Positions 25,068 to 34,898 of a stretch of DNA of 64,000 nucleotides are shown piece after piece. The DNA comes from Novakomyces olei. Lineage: Eukaryota > Ascomycota > Novakomycetes > Novakomycetales > Novakomycetaceae. The notes under the pieces were generated by a model, which was given only the letters and a program-made list of their open reading frames with translations, was not told the DNA's origin and ran no database searches. A program made the position numbers and the translations under genes. The stretch spans positions 627,001 through 691,000 of the forward strand of contig JADEYG010000009.1 of the NCBI GenBank assembly GCA_016906335.1, read 5' to 3'. The first letter of the stretch is position 1. Each line of letters begins with the position of its first letter.

Positions 25068-26927
25068 CTAATCCTTTTTTGGGTGCTTGATAGACAGGCA
25101 CCAGATATCATATTCCTGTGTGACAGTGGCAATTACGTCCAGCACAAATGTACCATAAATGCCGATCGCAAATCCAAGACAAGCCGTCATATACGCAAAC
25201 CCGTACTGTCCAATAATGCTGGGCACTTTGAAAAAGATGGGAAGGTACCCGTCCAAAGCGCCATATAAAATCGGCAGGAAAAGTACGTTCCATTTCGGAA
25301 ACGAAGAGTGGGTAACGTGTGCCGTGATCATCAGCCCTACAGTGTAGGCAAACGTTATTCCAAAGTACGCGACAACAAGAAGAAGATGGTCGCTAACTAG
25401 CGACGGGAAATTTAGGAGCCAGACAAGAGCTAATCCTGAAACGCCAAAGTATGGAGCCAGACCCAAAAGGGCCGGAGTGAATGCTTTACCCTGTGCCTTG
25501 CGGGCTTTGTATACATTGGTAGAACTGCACGTTTAGCGATGTGCTTAGAATGCATAATAAACGATTGGGTTTTGAATAAAGCAAGACAGCCTTACCTGGT
25601 AAAAATGTTAAAAGCAAGCGCAAATGCTCCAAAAACGAGAAACGCAGTATTCAATGGCATCGATTGAAGGGCCCTGGGCAGGTAAACGTCCGTGTATCCC
25701 TTCACGCCCACAAAGCTGTACAAATCTTGCTCCCAGAATTGTGGGCCGTACTTTCCCGACAAGTAAAAAATCCCCACCACCATAAGAATACCCTCGACGG
25801 GACCGGAGAAGAAGGAGAGGTAAAGTGTGCCGGTGTGGTACTCTTCCCAGGTGGAAAGGTAAAAATTCGCCAGAGCTGAAGCATTTAGCAGGCGAAGGAT
25901 AGAGAGGCAATAAAATAAAAAGAATTTCGTAAGACTGAGGAGTGTTGTTAAACGCTTTGTCAATGAAAATACAGATCGACATGGAAAAAAAGGGAGCTTT
26001 TCTAAGCTTTCGTACTTGCAAATTGGCAGAGCAATGTAAGCCACGAGATTCCGAGTCTTATAGCACAAGCAGTCAAAAGCATGCCGAGCTAAACATTAGT
26101 CAGCAGGCTGGACAGTATTGCCGATGTATACAGTCGTGTTTAGTGCATCGACACCTAGATACGTAAGCACAAGCAAAACTGCCACGCAATCTACCATGGT
26201 CGAACATTTCGCCAAGCGGTCCGCTTGTTCCCGTACGTCTTGCCTGCATCCCGTCTATCGAGTCAAACGACTGGTACATAAACATGCCGATCGCCCATCT
26301 TTAAGGTTTGTTAGCGTCAGCAGGAAAAGTGCAACGATACGAGTAGTAAACCCAGCGCGGGCACTCAGAGTACAGGTCGGGCGAGTAGTACAATAACTGT
26401 GCGGCATTCACGACTACAAAACTGAACCCGGTCAAGGTAATCTGTCCTGTAAGCACAGGGAAGTGACTGTGCAATATCAAATACCAAGTTTGGTCTGCAA
26501 TTAATTAGAATCTGATAGACTTATGCCGTTCAACCTCTTAAAAGGAAAAGAGAGCCAGAAAAAATAATTCAGGGGATATTCAGGCAGGCCAAAAGATTAA
26601 ATGATTGATTGGATGATTGAATGATTAAATAATTGATTGGTTTAGTGATTGATTGATTGATTGAATGATTGATTGGTTCAATGAATGATTATTTCAATGA
26701 TTGTTTCAATGAATGATTCAATGAATGATTCAATGAATGATTCAATGGTTGATTCAATGATTGATTCAATGATTAATTTGAAGCACTTACGCAACGAATT
26801 TCGGTACGAGTTTGACCAAATGGCTCCACCAGAAAGGTTTCAATATATAGCGGGACACGAATGAATGGTCCGTGCCTCGATACGCATACTTGTGCAAATT
26901 GGCTACTCGCTCACGCGAAAGGTACAT
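25068..26927 (-). CDS. CPT1: choline/ethanolamine phosphotransferase (Cpt1/Ept1), eight exons
   Basis: Minus-strand exons: 26927-26791, 26494-26485 (10 nt), 26441-26341, 26298-26195, 26154-26132 (23 nt), 26088-26016, 25875-25596, 25524-25068. They join to 394 residues; yeast Cpt1 has 393. The enzyme transfers phosphocholine or phosphoethanolamine from the CDP-alcohol to diacylglycerol in the ER. The active-site signature DG(X2)AR(X8)G(X3)D(X3)D is complete as [23 protein letters not shown], read in two pieces across the exon 4/5 junction. The microexon supplies the last base of an Ala codon plus Pro-Asn-Leu, giving APNLITLTGF. About seven to eight membrane helices follow. Introns are 296, 43, 42, 40, 43, 140 and 71 nt. 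Whether it is the choline- or ethanolamine-preferring enzyme cannot be told. Confidence 0.93.
26595..26778. repeat. GATTGATT / GATTCAATGAAT minisatellite inside CPT1 intron 1
   Basis: Imperfect 8-12 bp units fill most of the longest intron of the phosphotransferase gene, between the donor of exon 1 and the microexon. Confidence 0.85.
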
Positions 26928-27255
26928 GACAAGTATCTATGCCAGACTAAAGTGCTCGCTCAACCTTATATTATGGAAGAAGTGTTTTTTAAATCATAAA
27001 TCTTATCGTAGCAACTGTGAGCTGTAAAGATGGTACTTTAACGTCACAGTTTTGAAGTTTAGTGTTACTGCTATCGAGCGTAATTTATAGGGATTATTGT
27101 TGCCATAATATATTTGGTATTGCGTCGGCCGAGTTTTCTTATCGCTCATGTAAAAGGAGAAATTGGTTGCCGATAAAGGGTTCGTATTACTATTTCACGG
27201 CAGAAAACGAAGCAGCGTTTCACGAGACTTTGCATTTGAACAGAATCGTTCCCGA
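26928..27255. promoter_or_regulatory. shared divergent promoter, CPT1 and PuuE-like gene
   Basis: The two start codons face away from each other across 328 bp, so both promoters must lie here. I see no recognised factor site. Confidence 0.5.
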
Positions 27256-28377
27256 ATGGCTGTAGAGCGCGAATTGCTGGGGTATTCTGGCAAAAATCCC
27301 GATCCTAAATGGCCAAACAACTCGAAAATCGCAGTGTCGTTTGTTCTCAATTACGAGGAAGGTGCCGAGAATTGTATTCTGAACGGTGACAAAGGATCCG
27401 AATATGCACTTACTGAAGTATGGATTCAACTGGCTTTTTCTTTTTTCGTTTTCTTTCTGCCCCCTTTTTTATCTTTTTTTTCCCTTTTTTTTATCTTTTT
27501 TTTTTTTTTGCCTTTATTCTCCTTTTTCTTTTGTTAATTGCTATTCTTTTCCACAATATACTAACCCGGCCAGTTTGGTTCAGAGTGCACTACACGTATC
27601 GGCGATCGGCACTTGTCGGTAGAGTCGACCTTCGAGTACGGCAGCCGGCAGGGATTCTGGCGTATTCTTAACCTTTTCCGCCAAAACAAATTGACGTTTA
27701 CCTGTTACGCTGTGGGCAAAGCGGTAGAGCTCAATCCTCAGGTTGTTCCTGCCATGGAAGAGCTCGGTTGTGAAATTGCTTCGCATGCTTACCGGTGGAT
27801 CGACTATCATGAATACGAGCATGATCCAGCCACGGAAAAGCGTCTGGTGCACGAAGCACTGCGGGCCTTAAAAGCCCATTCCAAGGATGGCAAGGCTCCA
27901 GTTGGCTGGTACACGGGCCGGGACACGGCAAATACGCGCCGTCTTGTCCAGGAAGTCTATGATGAATTGGGTCTTGAGCTGCTGTATAATGCAGACTGCT
28001 ACAACGATGATCTCCCGTACTGGATCCCTTCACCGACGGCCAAAGTTCCGGGCTCACAGCAAGATCCGGGTATGCTTATGCTGCCATACACCTTTGACAC
28101 GAACGATATGCGCTTTGACAAGCCTCATGGTTTCACTCTGGCGTCAGAGTTTTACGAGTACTTGAAGGATGCATTTGACACACTTTACGCAGAGGGCGAA
28201 GCTGGTTCTCCTAAAATGATGACCATTGGCCTCCACTGCCGACTCATTGGTCGTCCGGGCAGAATTGCCGGGCTGCGACGATTCATGGAGTATATACAGT
28301 CAAAACAGGGCGTTTGGGTGGCAACGCGGCGTGATATTGCTCAGCATTGGCGTAGCGTCTATCCTTACCACGCGTAA
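27256..28377 (+). CDS. PuuE/allantoinase-type polysaccharide deacetylase family hydrolase
   Basis: Exons 27256-27417 and 27574-28377 join to 321 residues. The product matches the cofactor-poor allantoinase (PuuE) branch of the NodB deacetylase fold, which opens the ring of allantoin in purine catabolism. Markers: RELLGYSGKNPDPKWPNNSK, VSFVLNYEEGAENC, ESTFEYGSRQGFWRIL, ASHAYRWIDYHEY, WYTGRDTANTRRLV, ADDLPYW-like NDDLPYWI, PYTFDTNDMRF and IGLHCRLIGRPGR. The intron (156 nt) is T-rich and ends actaacccggccag; splicing yields ALTEFGSECTTRIGDRHLS. The ATG at 27256 is chosen because family members start shortly before the GY.xNPPDPKW-type motif. A related role on formamide or another cyclic amide is possible. 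Confidence 0.87.
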
Positions 28378-28626
28378 AACAGCCATGTACACTCGATTAA
28401 GCTGTCTTGTGCGTGACTACTGTTTATGGAACCCCGTGTCTAGAGTAAACTACAGGGCCAAGCATTAATCCAATTTCAAAATTGATATTTTCAACAGGAA
28501 TATATTACTGCAAAACAACACGATATTAGATACACCCTTGTAACCCTATTTACATCCACAAAAACCAAAAGTAAAACAAGCAAGCAAACAGTGGCAATAT
28601 CGTACGAGTCGAAGGAGGCGAGTACG

Positions 28627-29319
28627 CTACTTTGGCCTAGAATTGAGATCTAACAAATCCTCTGACGACGCCATTAGTTCGCGGCTGGTTGCAGAGGCTG
28701 ACCGTGGTATTGTGAGAGCCGATTCTGACCCAGAATTTCCACGGCTCCGTTGAGCGAGCAATGATATGCTATCATCACGCATAATCCCGGCATCGGCTGC
28801 GGCCGAATCATTTTCATCATCGAGCAATAATTCCCTTGAATCGCCGTCTGACAAGACAATCCCTCCAGCGCTTCCACTGTGCCGTAATTTTATTCTCTTT
28901 TGCTCGGCAAACCAGGGCCTGCGGCCAAACAGTCTCCTCCATACACTAGTATCATTCGCCACAGGTGAAGGAGGAATATGAATACTGTGACTCACAGCAG
29001 CTGGCTCCATACCCGCAACGGGCTGATAATAATCAAAGTCAAAAGTGCTGCCAAAGCTGTCTGAACGGCCTCGGTGTGAGGCCCAGTTTGATCTCCAGTT
29101 TGGCGCAGAGAGCGTTGGCAGGCAGGCGGCACAGGCTGAAAATATAAAACAAAATCCGGAGTTCAGTCGGCTGGACTCTTCCGGAGCAGTCTCCAGCGGC
29201 ATTTCGTCCCCAATATCGCGGAAGAATCCGGAAGATTGAGGCTCTAAAGACCCTTCGCCGGCTGCTGCAGCTGTATCGGCCGGAGACGCCGGGTTTGAGT
29301 GACCGTCATCGCTCGACAT
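28627..29319 (-). CDS. hypothetical Ser/Ala/Asp-rich protein
   Basis: Uninterrupted frame of 230 codons with ATG at 29319. I do not recognise the family. The protein is low-complexity, starting MSSDDGHSNPASPADTAAAA. It has a short Cys/Ala hydrophobic patch near residue 55-70, a basic block (WRRLFGRRPWFAEQKRIK) near 127-145, and a Ser/Asp-rich tail (SSEDLLDLNSRPK). It looks intrinsically disordered, perhaps a regulatory or phosphorylated protein. The patch around residues 53-70 is followed by a pyrimidine-rich AG, so an unrecognised intron is possible there. Absence of stops over 700 bases, together with biased composition on this strand, is the only coding evidence. Confidence 0.45.
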   Translation of the reverse strand: MSSDDGHSNPASPADTAAAAGEGSLEPQSSGFFRDIGDEMPLETAPEESSRLNSGFCFIFSACAACLPTLSAPNWRSNWASHRGRSDSFGSTFDFDYYQPVAGMEPAAVSHSIHIPPSPVANDTSVWRRLFGRRPWFAEQKRIKLRHSGSAGGIVLSDGDSRELLLDDENDSAAADAGIMRDDSISLLAQRSRGNSGSESALTIPRSASATSRELMASSEDLLDLNSRPK

Positions 29320-30019
29320 GGCACTCTGCCCGTCCGCGCTATTTGAGCCGCGCTACTTTGAGCTCTGCCGCATAAATTGTACGCGATACACAGTAGTATC
29401 TATTCTATCTGTGAGTCTGGCGCAGGTTAAGCTCTGCGGTCTCTGTGCATCGCCGCCCTACAACTGTATACATTAAAACAAATAAAAATCGTAAAAGAAT
29501 ACGGACAGGCAGGCGCTCTTGGTCGGGAACGTCATACTGCTCTCTTCTACTACTATTTAATATGGAGAATAGATTGGTTTGTAGCATTACATATGCTATA
29601 AAGGCAGCAATTAATCAAGCAATTCGTTGCCTTTGCACGGTAAAACCAAAATACTGTTGAATAAACGGCAAACATAATAACTATTTCATAGATTAATTAT
29701 TTCATAGATTAATTATTTCATAAATTAATTATTTCATACATTAATTATTCTTTCATAAATCGTTAAATCATCCAGCTTTAAAAATGTCACACCGCCGAAT
29801 CCATTACGTTTGTATTGTGAAAATTCGCTCGTCCAAGTAATCACAGTTTACTTGTTTATTTTAAACCCCGATTCTATTGTGATTCACAAGTCTTCCCCGG
29901 ACCGAATACGTGATTCACACACATCCTGCCCCGAAAGCCTAATCTCACACGGATGGGGAAGCCTATAAAGGAAGCCTGGCGCGCAAGCGATTGCCATCAG
30001 ACAAACAACCTATTGGAAA
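29320..30019. other. intergenic region upstream of the SDR gene
   Basis: About 700 bp including a 16-17 bp repeat (ATTAATTATTTCATA) of about five copies at 29673-29755. The section at 29870-29990 contains paired GTGATTCACA-like motifs (29879 and 29911), possible promoter elements of the SDR gene. Confidence 0.55.
29673..29755. repeat. minisatellite, 17-bp unit containing ATTAATTATTTCATA
   Basis: About five imperfect direct copies differing at one or two bases. Confidence 0.85.
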
Positions 30020-30784
30020 ATGACTAGCTACGCTTTCAAAGATCTCAATGGCAAAGTTGCCCTTATTACTGGCGGAGCCAAGAATCTGGGCGCATTAGTG
30101 GCAAAGGACTTGGCTGCCCTTGGGGCGGACATTTACATCCACTATCATGATGAGCATTCGGCACAAGCGGCCCAATCTGTTCTCAGTGAACTGAAGGCCC
30201 TTGGTCGTCGTACTGCTTCAGGAACCGGCAACTTGGCCGATCCTAAAGTGGCAGAGGACCTGTTCACCGACTGCAAATCGAAACTGGGCCGTGTCGATAT
30301 CGCCGTGAACACAGTCGGCAAAGTTTTGAAGAAGCCGCTTGTTGATATCACGCCTGAGGAATACAAGGCGATGTTTGATGCCAATTCTGCTTCTGCTTTC
30401 TTCTTCACTCAGAGTGCAGGAAGGCATTTGGAGAAGGGTGGCAAAGTGGTAACGCTTGTCACTTCCTTGTTGGCTGCTTTCTGCGGAGATTATTCCATCT
30501 ACCAGGGCTCAAAGGCACCAGTCGACTACTATACCCGCGCAGCAGCCAAGGAGTTTGCATCTCGCGGCATTTCTGTCAACAATGTTGCCCCTGGACCAAT
30601 GGACACTCCGTTCTTTTACGGACAGGAAACGCCAGAGTCGGTTGCGTTCTTGAAGAGTGTCAGCATTAACGGCGAGCTTACAAAGATCGAGGACATTGCG
30701 CCAATCGTCCGCTTCCTTGTAACCGAGGGCTGGTGGATTACGGGCCAGACCATCTTTGCCAACGGCGGCATGTCGACGCGTTAA
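30020..30784 (+). CDS. classical short-chain dehydrogenase/reductase
   Basis: Intronless frame of 254 residues, the usual length of classical SDRs. The Rossmann motif is TGGAKNLG at 17-24. The catalytic set is Ser149, Tyr161 and Lys165 (SIYQGSK). The usual NNAG motif reads NTVG at 97-100, a common variant in 3-oxoacyl-ACP-reductase-like members. APGPMDTPFF and the C-terminal TGQTIFANGGM fit the family. The loop after the second strand (HYHDEHSAQAA) lacks a clear adenosine-phosphate acidic or basic residue, so NAD versus NADP preference is not evident. Substrate unknown. Lack of introns among mostly split neighbours is mild evidence for a horizontally acquired or recently duplicated gene. Confidence 0.88.
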   Translation: MTSYAFKDLNGKVALITGGAKNLGALVAKDLAALGADIYIHYHDEHSAQAAQSVLSELKALGRRTASGTGNLADPKVAEDLFTDCKSKLGRVDIAVNTVGKVLKKPLVDITPEEYKAMFDANSASAFFFTQSAGRHLEKGGKVVTLVTSLLAAFCGDYSIYQGSKAPVDYYTRAAAKEFASRGISVNNVAPGPMDTPFFYGQETPESVAFLKSVSINGELTKIEDIAPIVRFLVTEGWWITGQTIFANGGMSTR

Positions 30785-31284
30785 GAATGGTACTGGTATG
30801 ACTATTGCTCTCGACTACTTGAGCTCAGCCCGCCGGTTGCTTTTTCGTGAATAGCTTGGTATTTGGTGCGTTTAGACATGAAATCAATGTGATGTTTAGT
30901 GACAAGAGAGCCTTGTGGATTGCAGAGCGTAGGTATAGCGAGGTAGGTATAGCGAGGTAGGTATAGTGAGTGAGGTATAGTGAGCGTAGGGTAAAGTATT
31001 ACCAGAGCATACAAGAATTAGAAGAGAGCCTATAGAAAAGCGATCCCTCGACAATTCCAAAATGGCGTCTTGTATCCTTATAGGCACAACAACCTCGGCC
31101 CAGAGTGGCAGTAATCCAAAGTATCTGCTGCACGTCAAATTGCGCCATGTTTGCCTGCCGAACTCTCGACCGTTGGACAGATTCCTGTTTCGGCAATAGG
31201 GCAAAGACCCTGTTGCGGCCTTGTCAAGCGTGGGCGCGATTATCTGACACATTGGGTGTTTGACGGCAGTGACAGGAAATTTAT

Positions 31285-31366
31285 GTAAAAAATACACGAA
31301 AATCTACAAAAATATACAAAAACACACAAAAATACACAAAAATATACAAAAATATACAAAAATCAG
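31285..31366. repeat. A-rich minisatellite (AAAAATATACA / AAAAATACACA units)
   Basis: About eight 10-11 bp units in tandem. Confidence 0.85.
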
Positions 31367-31727
31367 TGGGTACAGTGGCCTGAGCCCTATAGCCTTCCCC
31401 ATGGCGCTGTGCCGAGTATTGCATTATGCGACGCGCAAACTGCCGCCTGGGCTGTTGCAAGTTAGCAGCAACTCGTGCAGCTGGCTGTGTGTACATATGA
31501 TAAGCTGCATGGGATACAGTGCTTGGAGGTGGACGAAATAGGAAGGTAAGAGATGGACAAAGGAGTTTGGCAGAACAGGGCCGCAGGCAGGGAACCAATT
31601 TAATTAATTAAATCTGGCCGAACGGACAAACCCGGACGTGATTCGAAGGCGCGCAAGGAATAGAGCGGGAAATACTAAGGCAGCGACTTTGTTCGGCAAG
31701 GAATCACGAGCGATCTTGGATAAAAAA

Positions 31728-31792
31728 GTAATGAAAATCATAGAAAAAAATCATAGAAGAAAATCATAGAAGAAAATCATAGAAAATATACA
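31728..31792. repeat. minisatellite with AAATCATAGAAGA units
   Basis: Four to five direct copies of a 12-15 bp unit. Confidence 0.8.
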
Positions 31793-32449
31793 TCAGAACG
31801 AATAAGCACTACCAAGGGCGCAGTACAGTCAGCGTAAAAGAGCAAAGCACGATTACGAGGCAAGATAGGCGAAGCCGTTAGCGCTAGAGTGCGCTTGGAC
31901 CGGTGCAGCGATGGTATCTGGAACAAGTGTGGCAGTAGGGCAAAATTGGGAAGCGGGTTGCAGGGTTACGAAGGGTGAGACAAGGACTACCCTTTTTGGT
32001 TGGCATTAGCAAAGCTTTTGAGTAAGATAATCGTGATAAAGGTAGTCATACAAGGCAGCCGTATATAGCCAAGGGGGCTGCATTGATACTGCATAATTTC
32101 TGTACGAGCACCTGCTCTCTAGTTCTCCTTCGCCTTCTTTCTCCTTGTATTCTCTTTATCCTTGGCTCGTTGACTCCCTTCGTGCTCCCTTTCCCGTTTC
32201 ATTTCGCCTGCTTGCCACTGCACGAAATAATGGTTACAGGCAATTGCATTAGCATGTACCCACCCACCCAGCCTTTGCTCTTTGTCTTGCCTTGTGTAGT
32301 CGTAAACATGCATGCGCGTATATATATACACGCATGCTGGTCTCTTTCTCCAGACTCGAGCATTGGGTTCACGTGTCGCATTGCACCATTGCTCTTTGCA
32401 TCGCCATTGACGCATCGTGGAGACGTGCCTCAAACTTTTTGCGATTGAA

Positions 32450-32855
32450 TAACTTTTTGATTTAACTTTTTGATTTAACTTTTTGATTCAACTTTTTGAG
32501 TTGATTCGACTTTTTGAGTTGATTCGACTCTTTGAATTGATTCAACTCTTTGAATTGATTAACTTTTTGAATTGATTCAACCTTTTTCATTGATTCAACC
32601 TTTTTCATTGATTCGACTTTTTGAGTTGATTCGACTCTTTGAATTGATTCAACTCTTTGAATTGATTCAACTCTTTGAATTGATTAAGTTTTTGAATTGA
32701 TTCAACCTTTTTCATTGATTCGACTCTTTGAATTGATTCGACTCTTTGAATTGATTCGACTCTTTGAATTGATTCAACTCTTTGAATTGATTCAACTCTT
32801 TGAATTGATTCAACTCTTTGAATTGACTAAATATTTTCGAATTGACTCAACCTTT
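32450..32855. repeat. about 400-bp minisatellite, 19-20 bp unit TTGAATTGATTCAACTCT
   Basis: Around 20 imperfect copies of a unit with internal palindrome TTGAATTGATTCAA, with variants TTTTGATTTAACT and TTTTTCATTGATTCA in blocks. It ends about 20 bp before the ATG of the Ash1-like gene and therefore forms its core promoter or 5' leader. Confidence 0.92.
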
Positions 32856-32872
32856 GCAATTGCCTTCTCAGC

Positions 32873-33982
32873 ATGAGCGGTTTCGCCAACTGCTCGACTC
32901 GGATGGCCATTGCTCAGCACAATGCGTCTCCACTAGACTTTGCCTCTCTCAGTGAACAGCCAGTGACTCCGCCGCTGTCCTGCGCGAGCGACGAAAGCCC
33001 GCCACGGACGCCCAAGCTCCGTTCAGTGGCAATGGAGCGCAGTTCGAGCACCGAGTCTCGGCCGTTTGTGTACGACGGCACAGCGGGCGAGTCGGACACG
33101 GAGACCCAGTGCAGCCTCGACTACTCGCCGATAAAAACGGTCTTCAAGTCTTGTAGGCAAACCCCACAGGCCTGCACTCCTTTTGGCCCAGAGTACTCTG
33201 CTCTTGGAGACAGGGACATGGACATAGACAGAGACAGAGACAGAGACTATCTGTCCCCAGTGTCACCTGCCACACCAGCAGTTTCGGCCACAGGAGCAGC
33301 AGTCTCCCTCTGCCAAGGCCGCCAAGTTGTGTGTGAGAGGACGCCTCCGCCTACAGAGCCACTGCCGCAGGGGCTGCGGCAGTGGCTATTGTCTAAACGA
33401 GCTCCGGCCATGTTTAGTGCCGGAGGAGGAGCGTGTGACATTGAAAACTCTGTCGTTTTCACACTGGCGTCTCTGGCACAGGGCGTGAGAGCGCAGCAGA
33501 CATGCTCTTCTCCTCCACCAGCTCCACGTGACTATTTTATAAAGTACCCTTTGCTGCTCAAGACGGCTATCCGCCAGACGCGTAAAGCGAACGCGCCGAG
33601 TGACGCGTCACGCGTCACTCGTGATATCCTCGTCGGCAGCAGAAAGCTGCAAAGAGCAACGCGTGAGGCAGTCGCGTCTCCTCCTGCACGTGCTCCAGAG
33701 CGACGCGGCCTTCTCCCGGCTCGGTCATTGCACTCGGGCCGCCGCTGCCTTTCGTGCAAGACGACACGCTCACCTTGCTGGCGGCCAGCGTGGGCTGAGG
33801 CTCCTTTGCACGCTCAGCTGTGCAATTCTTGTGGGCTGAGGTGGCGCAAGACTCGCACTCGCTGTACTGCCACACTTTGCTCCTACGTGCCTCTAAGGAC
33901 ACGCTGCTACAACGCGTCTCTCCCGACTGGGGACGACGGTGCTTGTGCACTTTGCTGTGGGAGAGTACGCACTTTTTGCTGA
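32873..33982 (+). CDS. ASH1: Ash1-like GATA-type zinc finger protein
   Basis: Single-exon frame of 369 residues with ATG at 32873. The atypical GATA finger near the C-terminus has Cys292, Cys295, Cys317 and Cys320, with SPCWRPAW between and LCNSCGLRWRKTRTRC after it. SPCWRP plus LCNSCGLRYKKTRTRC is the signature of Ash1, the repressor that restricts mating-type switching to mother cells in Saccharomyces and controls filamentation in Candida. A second Cys-rich tail (CALCCGRVRTFC) ends the protein. The N-terminal 230 residues are Ser/Pro-rich and probably disordered, with an RDRDRD run near residue 120. GC content is higher than in the neighbours. Orthology to Ash1 rests on the finger; other fungal members of this branch are possible. 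Confidence 0.75.
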   Translation: MSGFANCSTRMAIAQHNASPLDFASLSEQPVTPPLSCASDESPPRTPKLRSVAMERSSSTESRPFVYDGTAGESDTETQCSLDYSPIKTVFKSCRQTPQACTPFGPEYSALGDRDMDIDRDRDRDYLSPVSPATPAVSATGAAVSLCQGRQVVCERTPPPTEPLPQGLRQWLLSKRAPAMFSAGGGACDIENSVVFTLASLAQGVRAQQTCSSPPPAPRDYFIKYPLLLKTAIRQTRKANAPSDASRVTRDILVGSRKLQRATREAVASPPARAPERRGLLPARSLHSGRRCLSCKTTRSPCWRPAWAEAPLHAQLCNSCGLRWRKTRTRCTATLCSYVPLRTRCYNASLPTGDDGACALCCGRVRTFC

Positions 33983-34104
33983 GCCGAAGCACATTTGTTG
34001 AGCTGGTGCACTTTTGTTGAGCTGGCTGATGGGTTTGAGAGCATTGGAGATGAGTCAAGGTCGGGTCTCTTGTTTGCATCTATTGTGTCTATTCTGTGGG
34101 TATT

Positions 34105-34262
34105 GAGCGAGCGTTTAAGCTTTGGAGCGTTTGAGCTTTGAGCATTGAAGCGCTTGAGCTTTGGAGCGTTTGAGCTTTGAGCTTTGAAGCGCTTGAGCTT
34201 TGAAGCGTTTGAGCTTTGGAGAGTTTGAGCTTTGGAGAGTTTGAGCTTTGGAGCGTTTGTAA
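34105..34262. repeat. minisatellite of GAGCTTTGGAGCGTTT / GAGCTTTGAAGCGCTT units
   Basis: About ten 15-16 bp direct copies with two main variants. Confidence 0.9.
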
Positions 34263-34332
34263 CTGTAGTGTACGTGCGCCGTTTCTTACTAGTTTATGCT
34301 TGCACTTGCCGGCCAAGTGTGCTAAACTACGT

Positions 34333-34435
34333 GTGGAGGGAAAGACTGTAGGTCTATGAAAGAATGTAGGTCTATGAAAGAATGTAGGGCTATGAAAGAA
34401 TGTAGGTCTATGAAAGGATGTAGGGCTATGGATGC
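34333..34435. repeat. minisatellite of GTAGGTCTATGAAAGAAT units
   Basis: Five to six 18-bp direct copies. Confidence 0.88.
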
Positions 34436-34898
34436 GTCTGATGATTGTGTTTTATTATACTCATGAATGAATGATTGGGTTGGAATGGCCACTGTGCTTG
34501 TCTTTTACGATTTGCTCTTGTGCTGTTGTTCCCTGTACAGATCTGTGCGTTCTCTCGGCAATTGGTCGATGGTTCGGCACAAAGCATTAAAGCTGCTTAT
34601 ACAGTCGTTTGCTTTTATTTTATTTATTTTGTTTTCCATTGCCAGCATTTTGGAAGCATGCTTTACACCGGTGCCTGTTTTCCCTATTTCTCTGTTTGCC
34701 TATCCTTTGCATTTTGACGATAAAGCATAATGTGCATTAGAATTCAAGCTCAAGGTCAAGCGATGCTTGTACCCTTGCAAGTTCATAGCACGTAATTTAT
34801 ATTACAAATATATGTGCAGCGCCTGCCTTTTAGCATGAGTTTCCAGTTTTCGTGTAGAGCCCGGTTTTCCGACAGACTTTAGTCCAAAGCTCGGCAAA

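Larger units (their letters stand above)
30785..32872. other. long intergenic region upstream of the Ash1-like gene
   Basis: About 2.1 kb with several tandem arrays and no convincing gene. Arrays: GTAGGTATAGCGAG-type at 30930-30990, ACAAAAATATAC-type at 31285-31365, AAATCATAGAAG-type at 31735-31790, and the large array at 32450-32835. Frames on either strand are short and of biased composition. Such a long upstream region suits a gene with complex cell-cycle or cell-type control, but no factor site could be named. Confidence 0.5.
33983..34898. other. intergenic region downstream of the Ash1-like gene
   Basis: About 900 bp with two tandem arrays (34105-34262 and 34325-34435). Frames of 75-87 codons here are repeats or chance. 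Confidence 0.55.

Noticed and set aside
30896-31297. Minus-strand frame of 133 codons
   Set aside because: Composition follows local tandem repeats; no domain, and no conserved motif.
34089-34316. Minus-strand frame with Leu-Gln-Ser-Ser repeats
   Set aside because: Translation of the GAGCTTTGGAGCGTTT minisatellite.
34467-34730. Plus-strand frame of 87 codons with hydrophobic segments
   Set aside because: Hydrophobicity comes from T-rich DNA; an overlapping shifted frame looks equally hydrophobic, so no frame is favoured.
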